64,000 bases of DNA from Hymenochaete sp. R1. Its lineage: Eukaryota > Basidiomycota > Agaricomycetes > Hymenochaetales > Hymenochaetaceae. Position 1 is the first letter of the stretch, and each line of letters opens with the position of its first letter. The translations under genes were made by a program, and so were the position numbers. The notes beneath the pieces are model-generated. The model had not been told where the DNA came from and did not search any database. It saw only the letters and a program-made list of their open reading frames with translations. Positions 48,207 to 60,043 of the stretch are shown here, piece by piece. Where the stretch lies: assembly GCA_019400425.1 (NCBI GenBank), contig JAFREE010000001.1, positions 124,001 through 188,000 on the forward strand, written 5' to 3'.

Positions 48207-48660
48207 TTACGAAGGCTTGTATTCGACTTCTTCGCCGCGGGCCTCCATCCTAGCCTTAGCTTCTTTCAAAGCCCAACTCTGTACACTGATACCAACGAGC
48301 GTATATATCAGCTGAGCTCCATGGTTATCAGTACCCAAAAAGGCTCACCTCGTATCAGGCTTGTAATACAACAGTACACCCGCCAAACCCATTCCACCGA
48401 ATATTCCCCAATACCACATCAGTTCCCATGATTCCCTTTGTCTCTTTTCTCCAGGTGGAGGAGGCTAGATGGGCGTCGATTCAAATATGTCAGAGGAAAA
48501 GAACATACGGGATTCCTAGATGAATGACACGCACCTTCTCTCCAAAGAGCCATCCGGATGGTTCGTTGAAATGCGGCGCGCCACCAGCATTTCTCCGTTG
48601 TTGTTTAAGGACGCCTTGCGAGGCGGCGCGGGGCACTCGCCGCGCAATTGTGGTGAGCAT
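48207..48660 (-). CDS. NDUFB11: Complex I ESSS/NDUFB11 subunit
   Basis: An accessory subunit of mitochondrial NADH:ubiquinone oxidoreductase. Three short exons join in phase to about 110 residues. It has an Arg/Ala-rich presequence (TIARRVPRAASQGV), then HFNEPSGWLFGEK spliced to PPPPGEKRQRESWE. One membrane helix follows (LMWYWGIFGGMGLAGVLLYY), then KPDTR spliced to a C-terminal amphipathic helix (QSWALKEAKARMEARG). The FNEPSG-LFGE-PPPGEKR pattern, a single helix and YYKPDT are the family hallmarks. Other-frame ORFs here are shadows. Confidence 0.88.
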
Positions 48661-48907
48661 GGCAAAGGTGGTGAAGGTAACTTCTGAAGGTCGTTGGCGT
48701 TGCTCGAGGAACTTCGGGACAACCTCTCTTACGTAATCAAATGTCGATCCTTGTGATTAGCTCGGCATTCGTATGGATTGTAAGCAATTATTTCCAAGTC
48801 CGATCACATTGACTACTAATTACAATAATGAGAAATAGACATTCAAGAAGAGGTTTCCATCATCCATCGTACACAGGCATCGTCCATTTCAACGAGGGGC
48901 ACAAAAA

Positions 48908-50858
48908 TCACATATCCTGGTAGGGAGGTGGAGTAGCACCATCGTCGTTCTTGTCATTCTTCCCCAAACCAGATCCACCCTGTTGCTGCTCAGCCAAAAG
49001 CCGCTCCCGCTCCTCTTTCTCGATCCTCTTCTTCTCGTCTTCCGCAGATTCAAACTTTGGAGGAGGGACCTCGGATTTCGGAGCCGCTTCACCTAACAGT
49101 CTCTGACGTTCCTCCTGCTGCAACCTCGCCTTCTCCTGCTCGGCGCTCTCGTATTTCGCCGGAGCATGAGAGCTGGACGGTACGCTAAAAGCGGAGGGAA
49201 GCACCGGTGCTTCCGTATCTGGAGACTTCAGATCTTTAAGAGATCCACTCGCAGGTCCATTCGTTCCAGCTGTGATTGGCACACCAGTCTCGGCTACGGT
49301 GGGTTCTGGTATATGGAGTGGGGCGGTGCCGAGTTCAGGAGGAGTAGGCTTCACAGAAGATACAATAGTAGAAGGTGAACTGTCCACCTTTGCTGGGATC
49401 GGAATGGCACCTGTCGTGGCATCCGGTGAAGGGTTCTTCGTGGGTATCTGAGCAGGCGCCTGGTTCAAGGCTGCGGGATTAATAGAAGGTGAGATGGAAT
49501 GGCCGGGGAAGGAACTCGGTGGGTTGCTTTGATGACTCAGATTGTGAATATTGTTTGCTGCTGTGGGGTGCACGGGAGGTGGCTGAACGGGAGCCGAGAA
49601 CTCATTGTCCCGATGTGTGCCAGGCAAGGAAGGAGAGCCAATGCCCGAAAGTTCCGTAGCATGGGTAACTCCGAAGCTGCGAGAATCCGAACGGTTTAAG
49701 TCAGCTTCGGAGGGTTGGAAGGAGTGGCCAATGCTGCCCGGTGTGTAGTTGTCAAGCTTGTGCTGTAATGAAGCACGGGTTGCGGCTGTGATATCTTTGC
49801 CTTTGTATGCGTTTGATGCAGTTGGAGGTTGCGAGGGCAGAGCAGAAATGATAGGAGCTGACGCCTCCGCGAGAAGAACCAACTTCTCTCCGTACTAAGA
49901 TAATGAATCAATCTTTGGGCACCTTGAAGTAGTAGGTAACAACGCACCTCTCGAAGCGCGGCCCATTTAGCCCGCTCGGATTCAATGATACCCTTCCTCT
50001 TCAAGAGCAGTATTTCTGCTTCAGCAGAGGCGTCGTCAGCCTCAAGCTTCTTGAGCTGCTCTCGTAGCTCTACTACTTTCTTCTCATAACCTTTCTTCTG
50101 GTCATGCTCGGTGATAGAAATCTGCGTTTCTATGTCTGCGCGCGCTTTTCGCTTAGGCTCAAGAGCCTTTTCTGCATCGCGCAACGCCTTCATGGATTTA
50201 CGCGACGCGTTCAAATCCGATGAAAGTGAAAGCGATAAAGAACCATGCACGAAATTAAGATAGGCGAGCCTGTCAGTCACTATGTGCACAAAACAAAATT
50301 AATAAATGAGACACATTCCATAATGATAAAAGTTAAAGAAATCCAAATCCGTACCATCTTTGATGTCATCAGCTTCACCTTGGCCCCACATATAGAGCTC
50401 CTTGCTTTGAGACTTGGCATCTTTCTGGAAACACACAGAATTGAGTTAAACTTGTACCGATAACGTCATAGGACCTTCGAGCCCACTTACTGCTACACTT
50501 TCAAAGTCAAGGCATACACCCTTCTGAGAGGTAATGATACGTTGCACTGGATCGACGGTACTATAGTACGCATACAGACCGTTAACAATATACCCTTTTG
50601 CAACTACCAACGAAACGAGATGGAGGGATATGATACTCACGCGTATTGCAGTTGCAGATTCCTTAACTGATGGACGAGATTACCCCTCAAGCCACTCGTT
50701 TGTTGAGCAGGCTGACCTGCCGCAGACTGTTCAGTGCCGGTACCGGTTCCCCCATGAGACTGGAGTTTGGCTTGCAGCTGTGTGACTTGGGAGGAGATTG
50801 GAGACTGCTCGTATGCAGATTGGGCCTTGTTGGCCAGCGACGAGAAGAAGTTGGACAT
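48908..50858 (-). CDS. Eisosome Pil1/Lsp1-family BAR protein
   Basis: Pil1/Lsp1 proteins form curved BAR-domain coats under the plasma membrane (eisosomes). The N-terminus is short (MSNFFSSLANKAQSAYEQSP) with a Gly/Thr/Gln linker. The helical core includes LYMWGQGEADDIKDVTDRLAYL, SRKSMKALRDAEKALEPKRK, KKVVELREQLKKLEAD and AEAEILLLKRKGI, closing with ERAKWAALREYGEKLVLLAEA, all in the order seen in Pil1. The 300-residue C-terminal tail is Pro/Ser-rich. It has two copies of a Glu/Lys/Arg module (YESAEQEKARLQQEER and FESAEDEKKRIEKEER) and ends PPPYQDM, a PPxY motif that could bind WW-domain ubiquitin ligases (inference). Start ATG 50858. It is more divergent than classic Pil1, so it is probably a family member rather than the main Pil1. 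Confidence 0.82.
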
Positions 50859-51206
50859 GATGGTGATGGCCGATACAATGAAAGGAACTACCGGACAAGG
50901 TCAAGGGTTTTAAACGCCAAGGGGCTGTTCTCTAATTAGCAGAGCCTCATATGCCGCAGCAGCAAATGCGTCATCGATTACAGCGGCCATATATAGCATG
51001 TAGATCACACGCTTCCCCAACCGCAACCGCGCAGCGGAGGCGGAGGCTGCACATCACATACTGGGATTGCTTCCATCCCCTCCCTCCAAATTGCACAAAG
51101 AACAGCGACAGCAATTGTTCAAATAAATCGAGTTAGCCAAATGATGAGAGTACAATAAAGTAATCTGAAAAAGAAGTTACGAAGGTCAAGTAAAAGATAC
51201 ATAAGG
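50859..51206. other. Intergenic upstream of the Pil1-family gene
   Basis: This is the promoter of the Pil1-family gene and the eIF4E 3' flank. No further feature recognised. Confidence 0.5.
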
Positions 51207-52367
51207 TCAGGCAATGATCTTCTTCGGTTTTCCCTTCTTCTCCGAATCCTTATGCGACACAAATTCTACCTCCGTTGCAAGAGGGCCCGCAAGTTTCGCC
51301 TCCTCCTTGAAATCGAGTACGCTGATTTTGAAGTGCTTTCCGATTTTCTCAATTTTACCGCGGAGTTCATCTTCATCGGGTTGCGGTGCAGACCTCGTCC
51401 AAACCGAGATTCGATAGAACTGAGGTCGAGTGGAAACGATGACACCAGTGACGAGGGATTGCGGCGGATCATTTTCGTTCATAACGACGGAAGAATCGAA
51501 AGTCTCGCCGATCGCAGCAAGCATCTGTATCAGTGCTCAGCTCGCGTGTTTATTGAAGAGATACCAATGCGTACCGTATATAACCACATTTTGTCAATTT
51601 TGTCCCGATTTTTGTCCTTTGGGAGTTGAATACTCCATTTTCCACCGTTCTTATTTTGATCATCTTCCCAAGCAGGAATGATCCCGTCCTAAGAACAGAT
51701 ACATCATGATTTGCCAATGGTTTGGGAAACTTTTAAATGCATACCTTGAATAAGTAATAGTTCGCTCGCTGTGGCAAAAGAGACGGGGGAACAATGTTAT
51801 TGTACAATCTAAAAGGCAAAGACTTGTCAACGAGTCTTTCAAAATCTCATTCGTGCAGGTAGACCATACCCCCAAAATGCTTCCACGCTGTCCACTTGGA
51901 TGACTCTCTTTATATCTTCCATCCATCCCATTGCCGCATGAGCTCCCGGGGTCTGAGGTAGAGGTGTCTGAGGCAACGATGAGGCTAAGGGTGTCTGCGG
52001 GAGGTTCCGACCTTTCGTGGCCGGCGAATCAAACCATAAAGTCCATGTGGATGCCAGAGGGTGCTGCAATGCGCATCATGAGAACAAAGGCATGACACAG
52101 ATTTCATAAAATGCCATAACTCACGATGGCATTGAAGTTTTTGGGGTCGCTGAATACGGTCCTGAGGTCATTGGCTTGGGCCTCCATGTCAACCTCCTGG
52201 ATCTCGCCATCCTCAAGGTCGCCGCCATTGGTTGTCTCTTCCTTCTCTCCTGAAGGAGATGCATCGCCCGATTTGTCTGCAGACTTTTTGGACTCGGAGA
52301 GAGCCGCATTCAAAGTCGCTTTTGATGCCTGCATCGCCGCGGCGGGAAGTGTAGAGTTCTCGGACAT
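51207..52367 (-). CDS. eIF4E: Translation initiation factor eIF4E (cap-binding)
   Basis: It binds the mRNA 5' cap and recruits eIF4G. Start MSENSTLPAAAM at 52367; the reading frame upstream lacks an ATG. The N-terminal 90 residues are acidic and Ser/Ala-rich. The core has HPLASTWTLWFDSP, AFWGLYNNIVPPS, YYLFKDGIIPAWED, GGKWSIQLPK and the Trp motifs for cap stacking, then DEDELRGKIEKIGKHFK. Between the first Trp strand and the next Trp-Glu (MGWMEDIKRV) lies an insertion of about 30 residues with three LPQTP units, where most eIF4Es have only a short loop. Five exons; the intron after NFNAI has a GTGAGT donor. Otherwise complete. Confidence 0.95.
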
Positions 52368-55158
52368 CAATAATCCCGTTGTTGCTATAGGCGTACGGGC
52401 GGATGGATGAAAGGGAGAAGTTACGACAGAAAAGGGCAACAAGTCAAGAACTAATCACTTTCCACCTGTTGGATTGGATATGCCTTAGTGGATTGAAGGG
52501 GATGTATGCGAGAGTATTATGAGCAGCGAGGTTCGGAGAGGTTAGAATTCTGTAGTGAGCAATGAGGAGCGGGCGGTTGTGACCTGATGAGGTTGCACTG
52601 ATCGGATTAGTCATCAATTGTCTGGTCGCGCAGGCAGATTCATTCGAGTCGAATTGAATTGAATTGCGCGGACACCGTCTTGTCTTCCTCTACCATTTAT
52701 CCAATATCTCAACATCGCAAATGCGTCAGGCATTCTTGCTTGACTATGAACGGAGAATACATCGAAAGATGCAACTGTACTGTATTTCTCACGACTTATA
52801 GATAGGTAGCGGCTCCATGTGCCAGAACATCTGAGTCTCTGCCAGTACTAGTGCTCCTTCCTGCTTCAACCGCTGCATCATCACCTCATGCTAAGGGCTC
52901 TACCATATCATCCTCTGCGATGTCAGCTTCTATCTTTGTCTCACCTACGCCACGTGCGGTGAGAATACTTTCAAGGAGTTTGTAACACACTCAACTTCCA
53001 TCCTCGGTGAGTTTTTGTGTCACGTTTCTTTCGCAGAGCATTTAATCTATCATCAAGAAGCATTCCAGGTCTCCGAAGCAATTGTTTAAAGATGATTCTT
53101 CCGGGAAATGACGATTCTATGGCGTGCTACTAAGCGCGTTGAATCGACCAACACCTTCTTGAATGCCTAATTGGAAACGAACCTAAGGCGTGTCAACCAT
53201 GGCATAGTACACCACGAGGGGTTTATAATACTAGCCTTGTCGATCGCCCGCCTCTCACAAATTTCTGAACCGTAGAACCATTAAATGCTCGGAAAGGCAT
53301 GCAATCCTGGAAATACTTCTAGGGGATGGGCAGCGTCTTCGGATCCATGCGGGATGGTTCGGCATTTTGCAGTCAGTGTCGCTGCGCTGGGATTCCCCCC
53401 GATCGGCGCGTGGCCCCTTTGATTGAATGACAACATGTTCCGTGGTCTACTCGCGTGCTTTCTGCTTTCTCCGAGCCATCACTCACTTCCATTAATATTA
53501 ATGCCATCTGCTCACTTCAGCGGCGATCCATCCACAGAAACCCGATGAATTTGACCTGTAGAAGAAGCTTGCTTTCAGTCACCTCTTTTTCAGCGGCGGT
53601 TCTCGTTGATACTCCACCTTATTGCGCTTCTTCGACTCTCCGAGATATTTCAAGCGTCATGCCCCGCGCACTTCTTCAATGGAAGTGTTATCCATGAAAA
53701 GGGAATTTATAGTACGAAGGCAAATCTAACAGCGCTTTCTCATGTCAAGTCTCCTTCTCTCGATGTTCTATGCCCTGAACTAAATAAACTCAAAGTGAAG
53801 AGGTGCAGGTTGAAGGCCCGATCTTGTCTAGAACCATCTTTCTCCTGACAGGACCTCCTCGCGCCCGATTGCAATCGTGTGCACACCGTCATTCGCGCGA
53901 TCGACTGCGTTGTTCAGCTGACTCCGAGTAGTGCCTGTGGCAGTACACATTCGTCGAGAGTTGTGCGGAAAGCTTGTTCGTTAGTTCTTTCTTTGATCAT
54001 ATTTGCGTCGAAGAAGGGCTGAATATGATTGCCTTTTTGGGACAAATTAGAATCCCAAGTCCCAAGCTGGTGTATCTGCTTTCAGTCACAGGTAGGACTT
54101 CTTATTCTATACCACGTAGTATTGCACTCCTCTCACGCGCAGGACAAGGACTGTAGACAGTCACTTCCACCTACATCTCGACACATCATCTTCTGGGAAG
54201 TGTCAGCTTCTCTTGAGCGCAGGGTCGGCCTATCTCACGATAAAGTGCGTAAGGTATGATAGGCTTAGCCTTCGGTCTGACTACCTCTAACATAAGGTTT
54301 TTCAAGCGAGTATTTCGGGACCTTCTCTTCATAGGGTTTCGACGCTTCGAATTGTCCAGGGAAGCATCTTCCCGCGAACAATGTTCACTGCGATAAGTAC
54401 GCATTAATGAAAGTCCGAGGATGTGGAAACCTCAAGATGTTCCGCTAAAAAGAAATTATGACCTCACTTGTGAGCAGGTGGTTTCATCGAAGGTTCGCCT
54501 GTCAGTGAGGATGTGCCGCAGCAATACCCCATATCGGTCACATTATCTTTACCTGACTGATGTAGCCCTGGTGGTCGGTTCAGACGGAAGCGGGACAGCG
54601 CACAGAAGTTGATTTAGATACGGTCTCATGGCCAGCAAAGTTAAGGTGAGTGTGAGTGGGCGATTGGATTGGATGTCTGGACGCGCGCTCAAGTTGACAG
54701 CAGGAACGGACAGATGCGGTCATAGGCGTGGATAAATGTGACAATCTCCGACGTCAGCATACGGACCTAACCATACATGAATATTCGACTCGCAATCCCA
54801 AAAGGAGAAATGACTCGGATGGTATGGGGTTTAACGGGAAAGTATTTTCAGGTGGAAAAAAAAGGAGAGCTGAGAAGAAAGAGAAAACGACTTTGAATAA
54901 TGATAAGTCCCTAAACAAGTAATGAGGCAATGCAACCTGTCTTTCCGCCACCGTACTCCATTGAATAGGTGAGCGTCGAAGGACCAGAAGCAGACTCATT
55001 CTTGAGAAGACACTAATACAAGGTTGTAGAGATTATCGGGATGATTCAATCACTCGCCAATCGCAACGTTGAGAATAAAAATAGAGAAGATGAATTCAAT
55101 AAGACAACCACACCGAGTCGTCTTTCAGGCCTGCTGGTGCCCAGGTCTGCGTCTTTGT
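52368..55158. other. Gene-poor 2.8-kb region
   Basis: It lies between the eIF4E start and the 3' end of the next minus-strand gene. The first part should be the eIF4E promoter. A plus-frame open stretch with many Ser/Pro/Ala codons runs about 52850-52990 without an ATG. ORFs at 53455-53697 and 53974-54156 (plus) and 54186-54404 (minus) have no motif I recognise. I cannot support a gene, RNA or transposon here, though decayed sequence or a noncoding transcript is possible. Confidence 0.45.
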
Positions 55159-56726
55159 TCAACAAAGACTGAATTGAATCGCGTTACGCGGAGTCGGCGT
55201 TGAGAGGGTAACTGACGCCGGGACCGAGATCACTTCCCCGGCCGCACTACAGCCTGCCCGATGATGGCCTACTTGTTGCTCCGCATTATGGTCACTAGCA
55301 TTGTTGGTGGCATGCCCTTCGCGAGCTGTGTCTTGCATAGGAAGCGTCATAGCTGGCGCCGAACCCGTCTCTGCACCGAGCTGCGTCCGCACCGTGTCGA
55401 ACTAATAAAAGCACCCCGATGCAACGGTTAGTAAGTGTCTTGACGAGAAAGGTGATTCTCTGACCTTTTCTTCAGCTGCATTGCGTTGCTCGTGAACGTT
55501 TGTGGTGTTCTGCTTCAGATACACAATCATTGTCTGATATCAAAATTACTCCTGTATGAGAATGCTGGTGCTCGAACGCGGTGATAAGGAACGACGTACA
55601 CGTTGGGAGCGGCTGGACATCCCGCGGCCCGTCGAAATGCGTTCGACTGGCACAGGCTCGACTCCAACGAGGCGTAATTGGTCATGAAGATATATCACAT
55701 ACTGCTCTAAAGAATCAAGATACAATCTCTTCTTATCGTGAGCGGAAATCGATTCCCTAGCAACCGACGAAGTGAGTATTTTACATGCTTGTTTCAGTAA
55801 GGACGGTAACGATGAATAGACACGAACGGGTCGACGGGTTTGTAACCTAGACACCTTGCCTGCACTTCTTGGACACTCCGTAAACTCGCTGCACACTCTG
55901 CCTCCCGGGCCATCGCATTCATCTCGCGCTTTTGTTTCCCGGCAATGTTGCCGAGGAGCTCGCTCGGGGTGGGGAATGTATCTATGGGCGATCGAGCGTC
56001 GTAACTTCCCTGCATTTGTTGGTGATGCGAGTCATATCCGTACATCGTTGACTGGATAAAGTTGGACGACTGCCCCATATTTTCAGACATCGTGGCGGGG
56101 GTGCTAGTAGTGTCAGCCGGCCTCGGGATCGCAGGTACCTGGGGAACTCTGATTTCACCGAACTGCGGATGGCTATTAGGTTGCGATTGAGCTCTGGGAT
56201 CTTCGCGTGATGAGCTAACCTGAGCACGAGAGCCCTCCGTCGCGGTAGGGGTTACGGAACCGGAGCTAGAGCCAGCGTTACTCCCGACAACGTACGAATT
56301 TGAAGCGCCCATAGGTCCCATACATGCTATGTGAGTGGCGGTGAGCTCGCCAAAGTCGACATGCGATCTCTGGGCGATGGAAGAAGAATACGAGTCGAGA
56401 ATAGTACCGTGAAGCCCAGGAGCGAAGGTCATAGCTGTACGCATGTGCTGTGGGATATTCTGGATGCCATGGGTCTCGTAGGCTTGAGGATTATGGCACT
56501 TTGTGTGCTGAGGTTGTTGGTCTTGGAACATGAAGGGATCTGCGCCTAGCGGATCGAGTGTGAACGGGTGCATGACAGGTTCTCCTTCCTCGGCGTAATG
56601 ATACGGATACGAGCCATTGTCGTGCTGATGGCAAGGGGGTATGCTCGAGCTTGTCGCGCTGCTATATGCGATGGGGTGGGTACCGTCTGGCTGGGGAATG
56701 AGATGGTTGCTGGTTTGGACGAGCAT
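55159..56726 (-). CDS. Paralogue A of an unrecognised domain family, head-to-head pair
   Basis: Four exons: 56726-55822, 55756-55600, 55533-55465 and 55401-55159, phases 2, 0, 0; 457 residues. The first 300 residues are Ser/Pro/His/Gln-rich and look like a regulatory region. The conserved part begins at ESISAHDKKRLYLDSLE, then YVIYLHDQL, PVPVE, GMSSRS, and across an intron TMIVYLKQ, ending at AAEEK. It aligns without gaps, 75 residues, with paralogue B (58478-59157), at about 18 identities plus many conservative changes. The domain looks like two or three amphipathic helices, with a Lys/Arg pair just before the first. A nuclear or DNA-binding role is a guess. The C-terminal exon is Ala/Thr/Gly-rich. 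I know of no named family. Confidence 0.8.
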
Positions 56727-57751
56727 GATGGAACGACACGCAAGGTTTGGTTCGGAAGAGGGAGAACAGCGAAGCCCTGGAGAGAGCGTCGAACGAGTTG
56801 GTACAGGTTCTTATATTAATAATGATGCGGGTAAAGGGACTGACTTTGGTTCAATGGTTGTAGTTTCTGGGTGTGGCGTTAACCACATAGATTGACACGC
56901 ACGCCTTCAGAAGTCACAAAGGTAACGTACAAGATATGATATTATACATTGAAATTGAAATATAATATATATAATATTTCGGAGTTTCAATGATTAGCTG
57001 CGGTTGAAGCGCGGCTAAAAGAAGCTATATCTTCGTGGCCGCTGGTCACACCCAGCCATTGAATTTTCATTGGAATTTAGTTCTCTGCCGTTTGCTCCCG
57101 CAAGACTGAAACGGCAAGAGGATGGACGGAAATGCAATTCTTCGAATTTGAAAACGAAACCCCCGATCCCCAACCTCTGCTTAGGTCAGCCACTTCCTAC
57201 ACTCTTTTTCTTTCTTCGACATACTCACTGTGCCTCTAACGAAATATTTTCGAGCTCAGACAGAGATGGTCGAATGGATCGAACGTTCTGATCTTCTCGC
57301 GCAAGTCGATTCCCATTTCTCGACTGCACACGCTGCTTGTATGCGCTCCAGTTAAATCTATCCTTTTTCGACCATTCCTTGCTTATTCTCTATTAATACT
57401 TTCCAGGTGGCCCATAATCAAAAATCTTCACTGGCTTTCAGTACTACCCATTTCCCCATTCCTCAAACGTTGTACAGTGCGCACTGTCTCTCACTCGTTC
57501 CACCGCAAGCTTCGTCATCGTATTCGTATTCGTTCTCATCATGTTCATGCACTGCAATGAAGCCTTTGTGGACCAACAGAGTCAGAACCCAGCATACAGC
57601 GGCTCCTTTGTTCTGGATAACAATGGCATTGGAAACGAAGAATTTCAGTAGGTTCATCTCTCGCCGCTTGATCGCAACATCTTGTGGCTCACCAACTTTA
57701 AACCCAAGATTTCAACATTATATTGAGCCTCTCAACTTTCCGACGCGGGCT
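56727..57751. promoter_or_regulatory. Shared divergent region between paralogues A and B
   Basis: About 1 kb between the two starts. An AT-rich stretch with repeated ATAT/TATAATAT lies at about 56935-56985. CT-rich sequence follows (57350-57410). The in-frame upstream ATG at 57557 could extend paralogue B, so part of this may be coding or a 5' UTR with an intron. Confidence 0.4.
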
Positions 57752-59455
57752 ATGGAACAATCTGAACAATTCCCAAGGATTCCGAATACTTCGCAAGGCA
57801 GCTTTTCTCACTTAAACCCTATGCCATCCACATCGATAAAGGCAGTACCGCTTGAGATTCAGACTTCGAACCTTCGGTCTGGAGTACAGACTCCTTCCTA
57901 CTCATCGAATCTTTGTCATTCATCAGAGGGATCTGAATACTCAAGCTCGCCGAGTACAGGTCATCCCTCCTCAGATTCCCCGTATATCTATGAGAACGGG
58001 CAGCCTGTTCATACTTACGCAACTGGAGGGAGTTCGCCCACAAGCGTCTCCGAAGCAAGTTCGCCGTCCTCCAGTGGCCATCACCCGTCCTCGCCTTCAC
58101 CGAGTTCTCAGTATCCCAGTGTTATTCATTCATCAACGAGCGAAGGTTTCATGTATCGAGCTCAAGTATCGGGCGAGACAGCACAGCAGTCGCATACTCT
58201 CTCAAAACGTGCAATGCCCCAGGAAGAGCAAGTTCCCCACGCACTCAATCCAGTGCATTTCAATCCGGATCCTCCCAGTGTCAGAGGGCACATCGGTCCC
58301 GACAGATCCACGGGCTCACAACGCTCCGAAAAGAAACGCTCGAGGATGCCTCGTCGTATGTGGTCTCATGCACTTGAAAAGTATTTGTTTACTCCACATG
58401 AAATGTGAGGACCGGTCACTTCATTAGGCTTCGCCGGAATATGCTGATGGGCCATTAATTTCCCGCCGGACTTACAGAGCTACATTAGGTCTTCCACATA
58501 GGCGCACCATCTATCTTGCTTCTCTTGAAGCTCATATCGACCGCCTTCATAGTCAGTTATTGGGCCTTCGGTTGTACCCTATCAATGTCGAAGACCTTAA
58601 GCCGTACAAAGGCCTAAATTGCAAGACTGCAAAGGTAATCGATTCTTCTTACTAAGTTTCCTCATTTATTTTTATTTTTATTGTCAACCCTCTACCACTC
58701 ACTTCCCAGTGAGAATATCGGTCTCATATTCCATTCCCGCTTCGTTCTTCTACTGTTGAATTGTGAGCAGCATGCCTTCCATGAGGTTATGCGTGAGGTT
58801 TGCACGCTTATCACATTCCAATCTTAGAGTGGGTCCTTCCACTATCCCGTCTAATTCAATCCTGATTTCGTTGAGTTTCGCCGGCCTCCCGGACATATCG
58901 GCCCTAACTGAAGCGAAGGCGGTTGGAAACACCTCGATCATCAGGACCGTTTTCCGTAATCCCAACCAATTCCGCCACTACGCGTCTAGGATAGTTGCCG
59001 TACCCAAACCCTTCTCTTTTTTATCCTCTTTAATTCCTTGAATTCACGCTTGTGTTTGTTCTTTCTGACATAATTTTCTATTCGTCAGGCCATGATATCC
59101 GGCCTGCAGCAGGATTATTTCCAAGCACGCAGAGGATTGGTCGAAGTCGAACGTGCGGTGAGTCATTATATTTCGCCTCTTCTCATTCACCCCTTACCCT
59201 GAATGCCTTTATCTTCCCTTCATCCAATTCATTCGAATCTCGCGATGCACATCTTTCACTTGATACGGTCCTACTATTTCTCTGAGCGCTACTAACGTAA
59301 GAACCCTTAAACTACAGATAAACGAGGTCCGCGAGAACGCATCTGCTCGCCAGATCCACGAGCGCCTTGGGGCTTCTTATGGTGTGGTCGAGACTGCCCC
59401 AGCATACAACACCGCCAATGCGCCTTCGCCAAAAGATCCGCGTACGACTGAATGA
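57752..59455 (+). CDS. Paralogue B of an unrecognised domain family, head-to-head pair
   Basis: Four exons: 57752-58404, 58478-58634, 59089-59157 and 59318-59455, phases 2, 0, 0; about 338 residues. The N-terminal 200 residues are Ser/Pro/His-rich. Next is a basic patch (SEKKRSRMPRRMW), ALEKYLFTPHE, then the domain shared with paralogue A: ATLGLPHRRTIYLASLE, IDRLHSQL, PINVE, GLNCKT, AMISGLQQ, ending EVERA. Exons 2 and 3 are 157 and 69 nt, exactly as in paralogue A. The second intron (58635-59088) is 454 nt, several times the usual size. I chose ATG 57752 because sequence upstream of it reads unlike coding DNA; ATG 57557 is in frame and would add 65 residues. Function unknown. Confidence 0.8.
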
Positions 59456-60043
59456 ACGGCTCGTTTTACATGTTGATGTGTTTATGTGAATTACTTCGAG
59501 GTCAGCCGCGAAGTGTACGCGACGGCACAGGTACTGCTGGCTTCAAATAATTCACTACAAGGATGTCATGTGTACTTGGGTGCTTGTATTCGTGCCTCGA
59601 GAATGTCAATCCCTTCTGTGCTACCGTATTCGAACTGAATTCTTTTGTCCTTCATTCGTAGATTAGGCGATGCTTTGACTGTTCGGCCGATATTAGTCGT
59701 GGACGAGAAATATTTATTTACGTGTAGTATAGAGTTTTTCCTTCTCTTCTAGTCGGTCTATTGTATGCAAGTCGTATTATTCGATTTAAAGTAAATTCGA
59801 ATCTTGCGTGTCATAAGCGCACGGTTGGAGTCGTGAGAAACGCAATAAGCGTACATGTGGACCCACAACTTCGATTTGATGCAATGATCGACGCTAATAG
59901 TCGGCACTCGGACTCAACGACGAATCGTGCGGCTCGACTCTGCGCTTCTCCTTCAACTCTTTTCATTGAATTGAGCGACCCTATTATTCAATCGTCGCCT
60001 ATCTGTTCGGACTGCATACCTCTACCTCCTATCCAACAACAAA
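59456..60043. other. Intergenic before SPF30
   Basis: 3' flank of paralogue B and the SPF30 promoter. No convincing ORF or RNA gene. Confidence 0.5.

Noticed and set aside
55159..59455. Homeodomain mating-type (HD1/HD2) locus, because of the head-to-head arrangement
   Set aside because: Neither protein has the homeodomain WF-N-R motif, the two genes are clearly paralogous to each other, and no usual neighbour of the locus is present.
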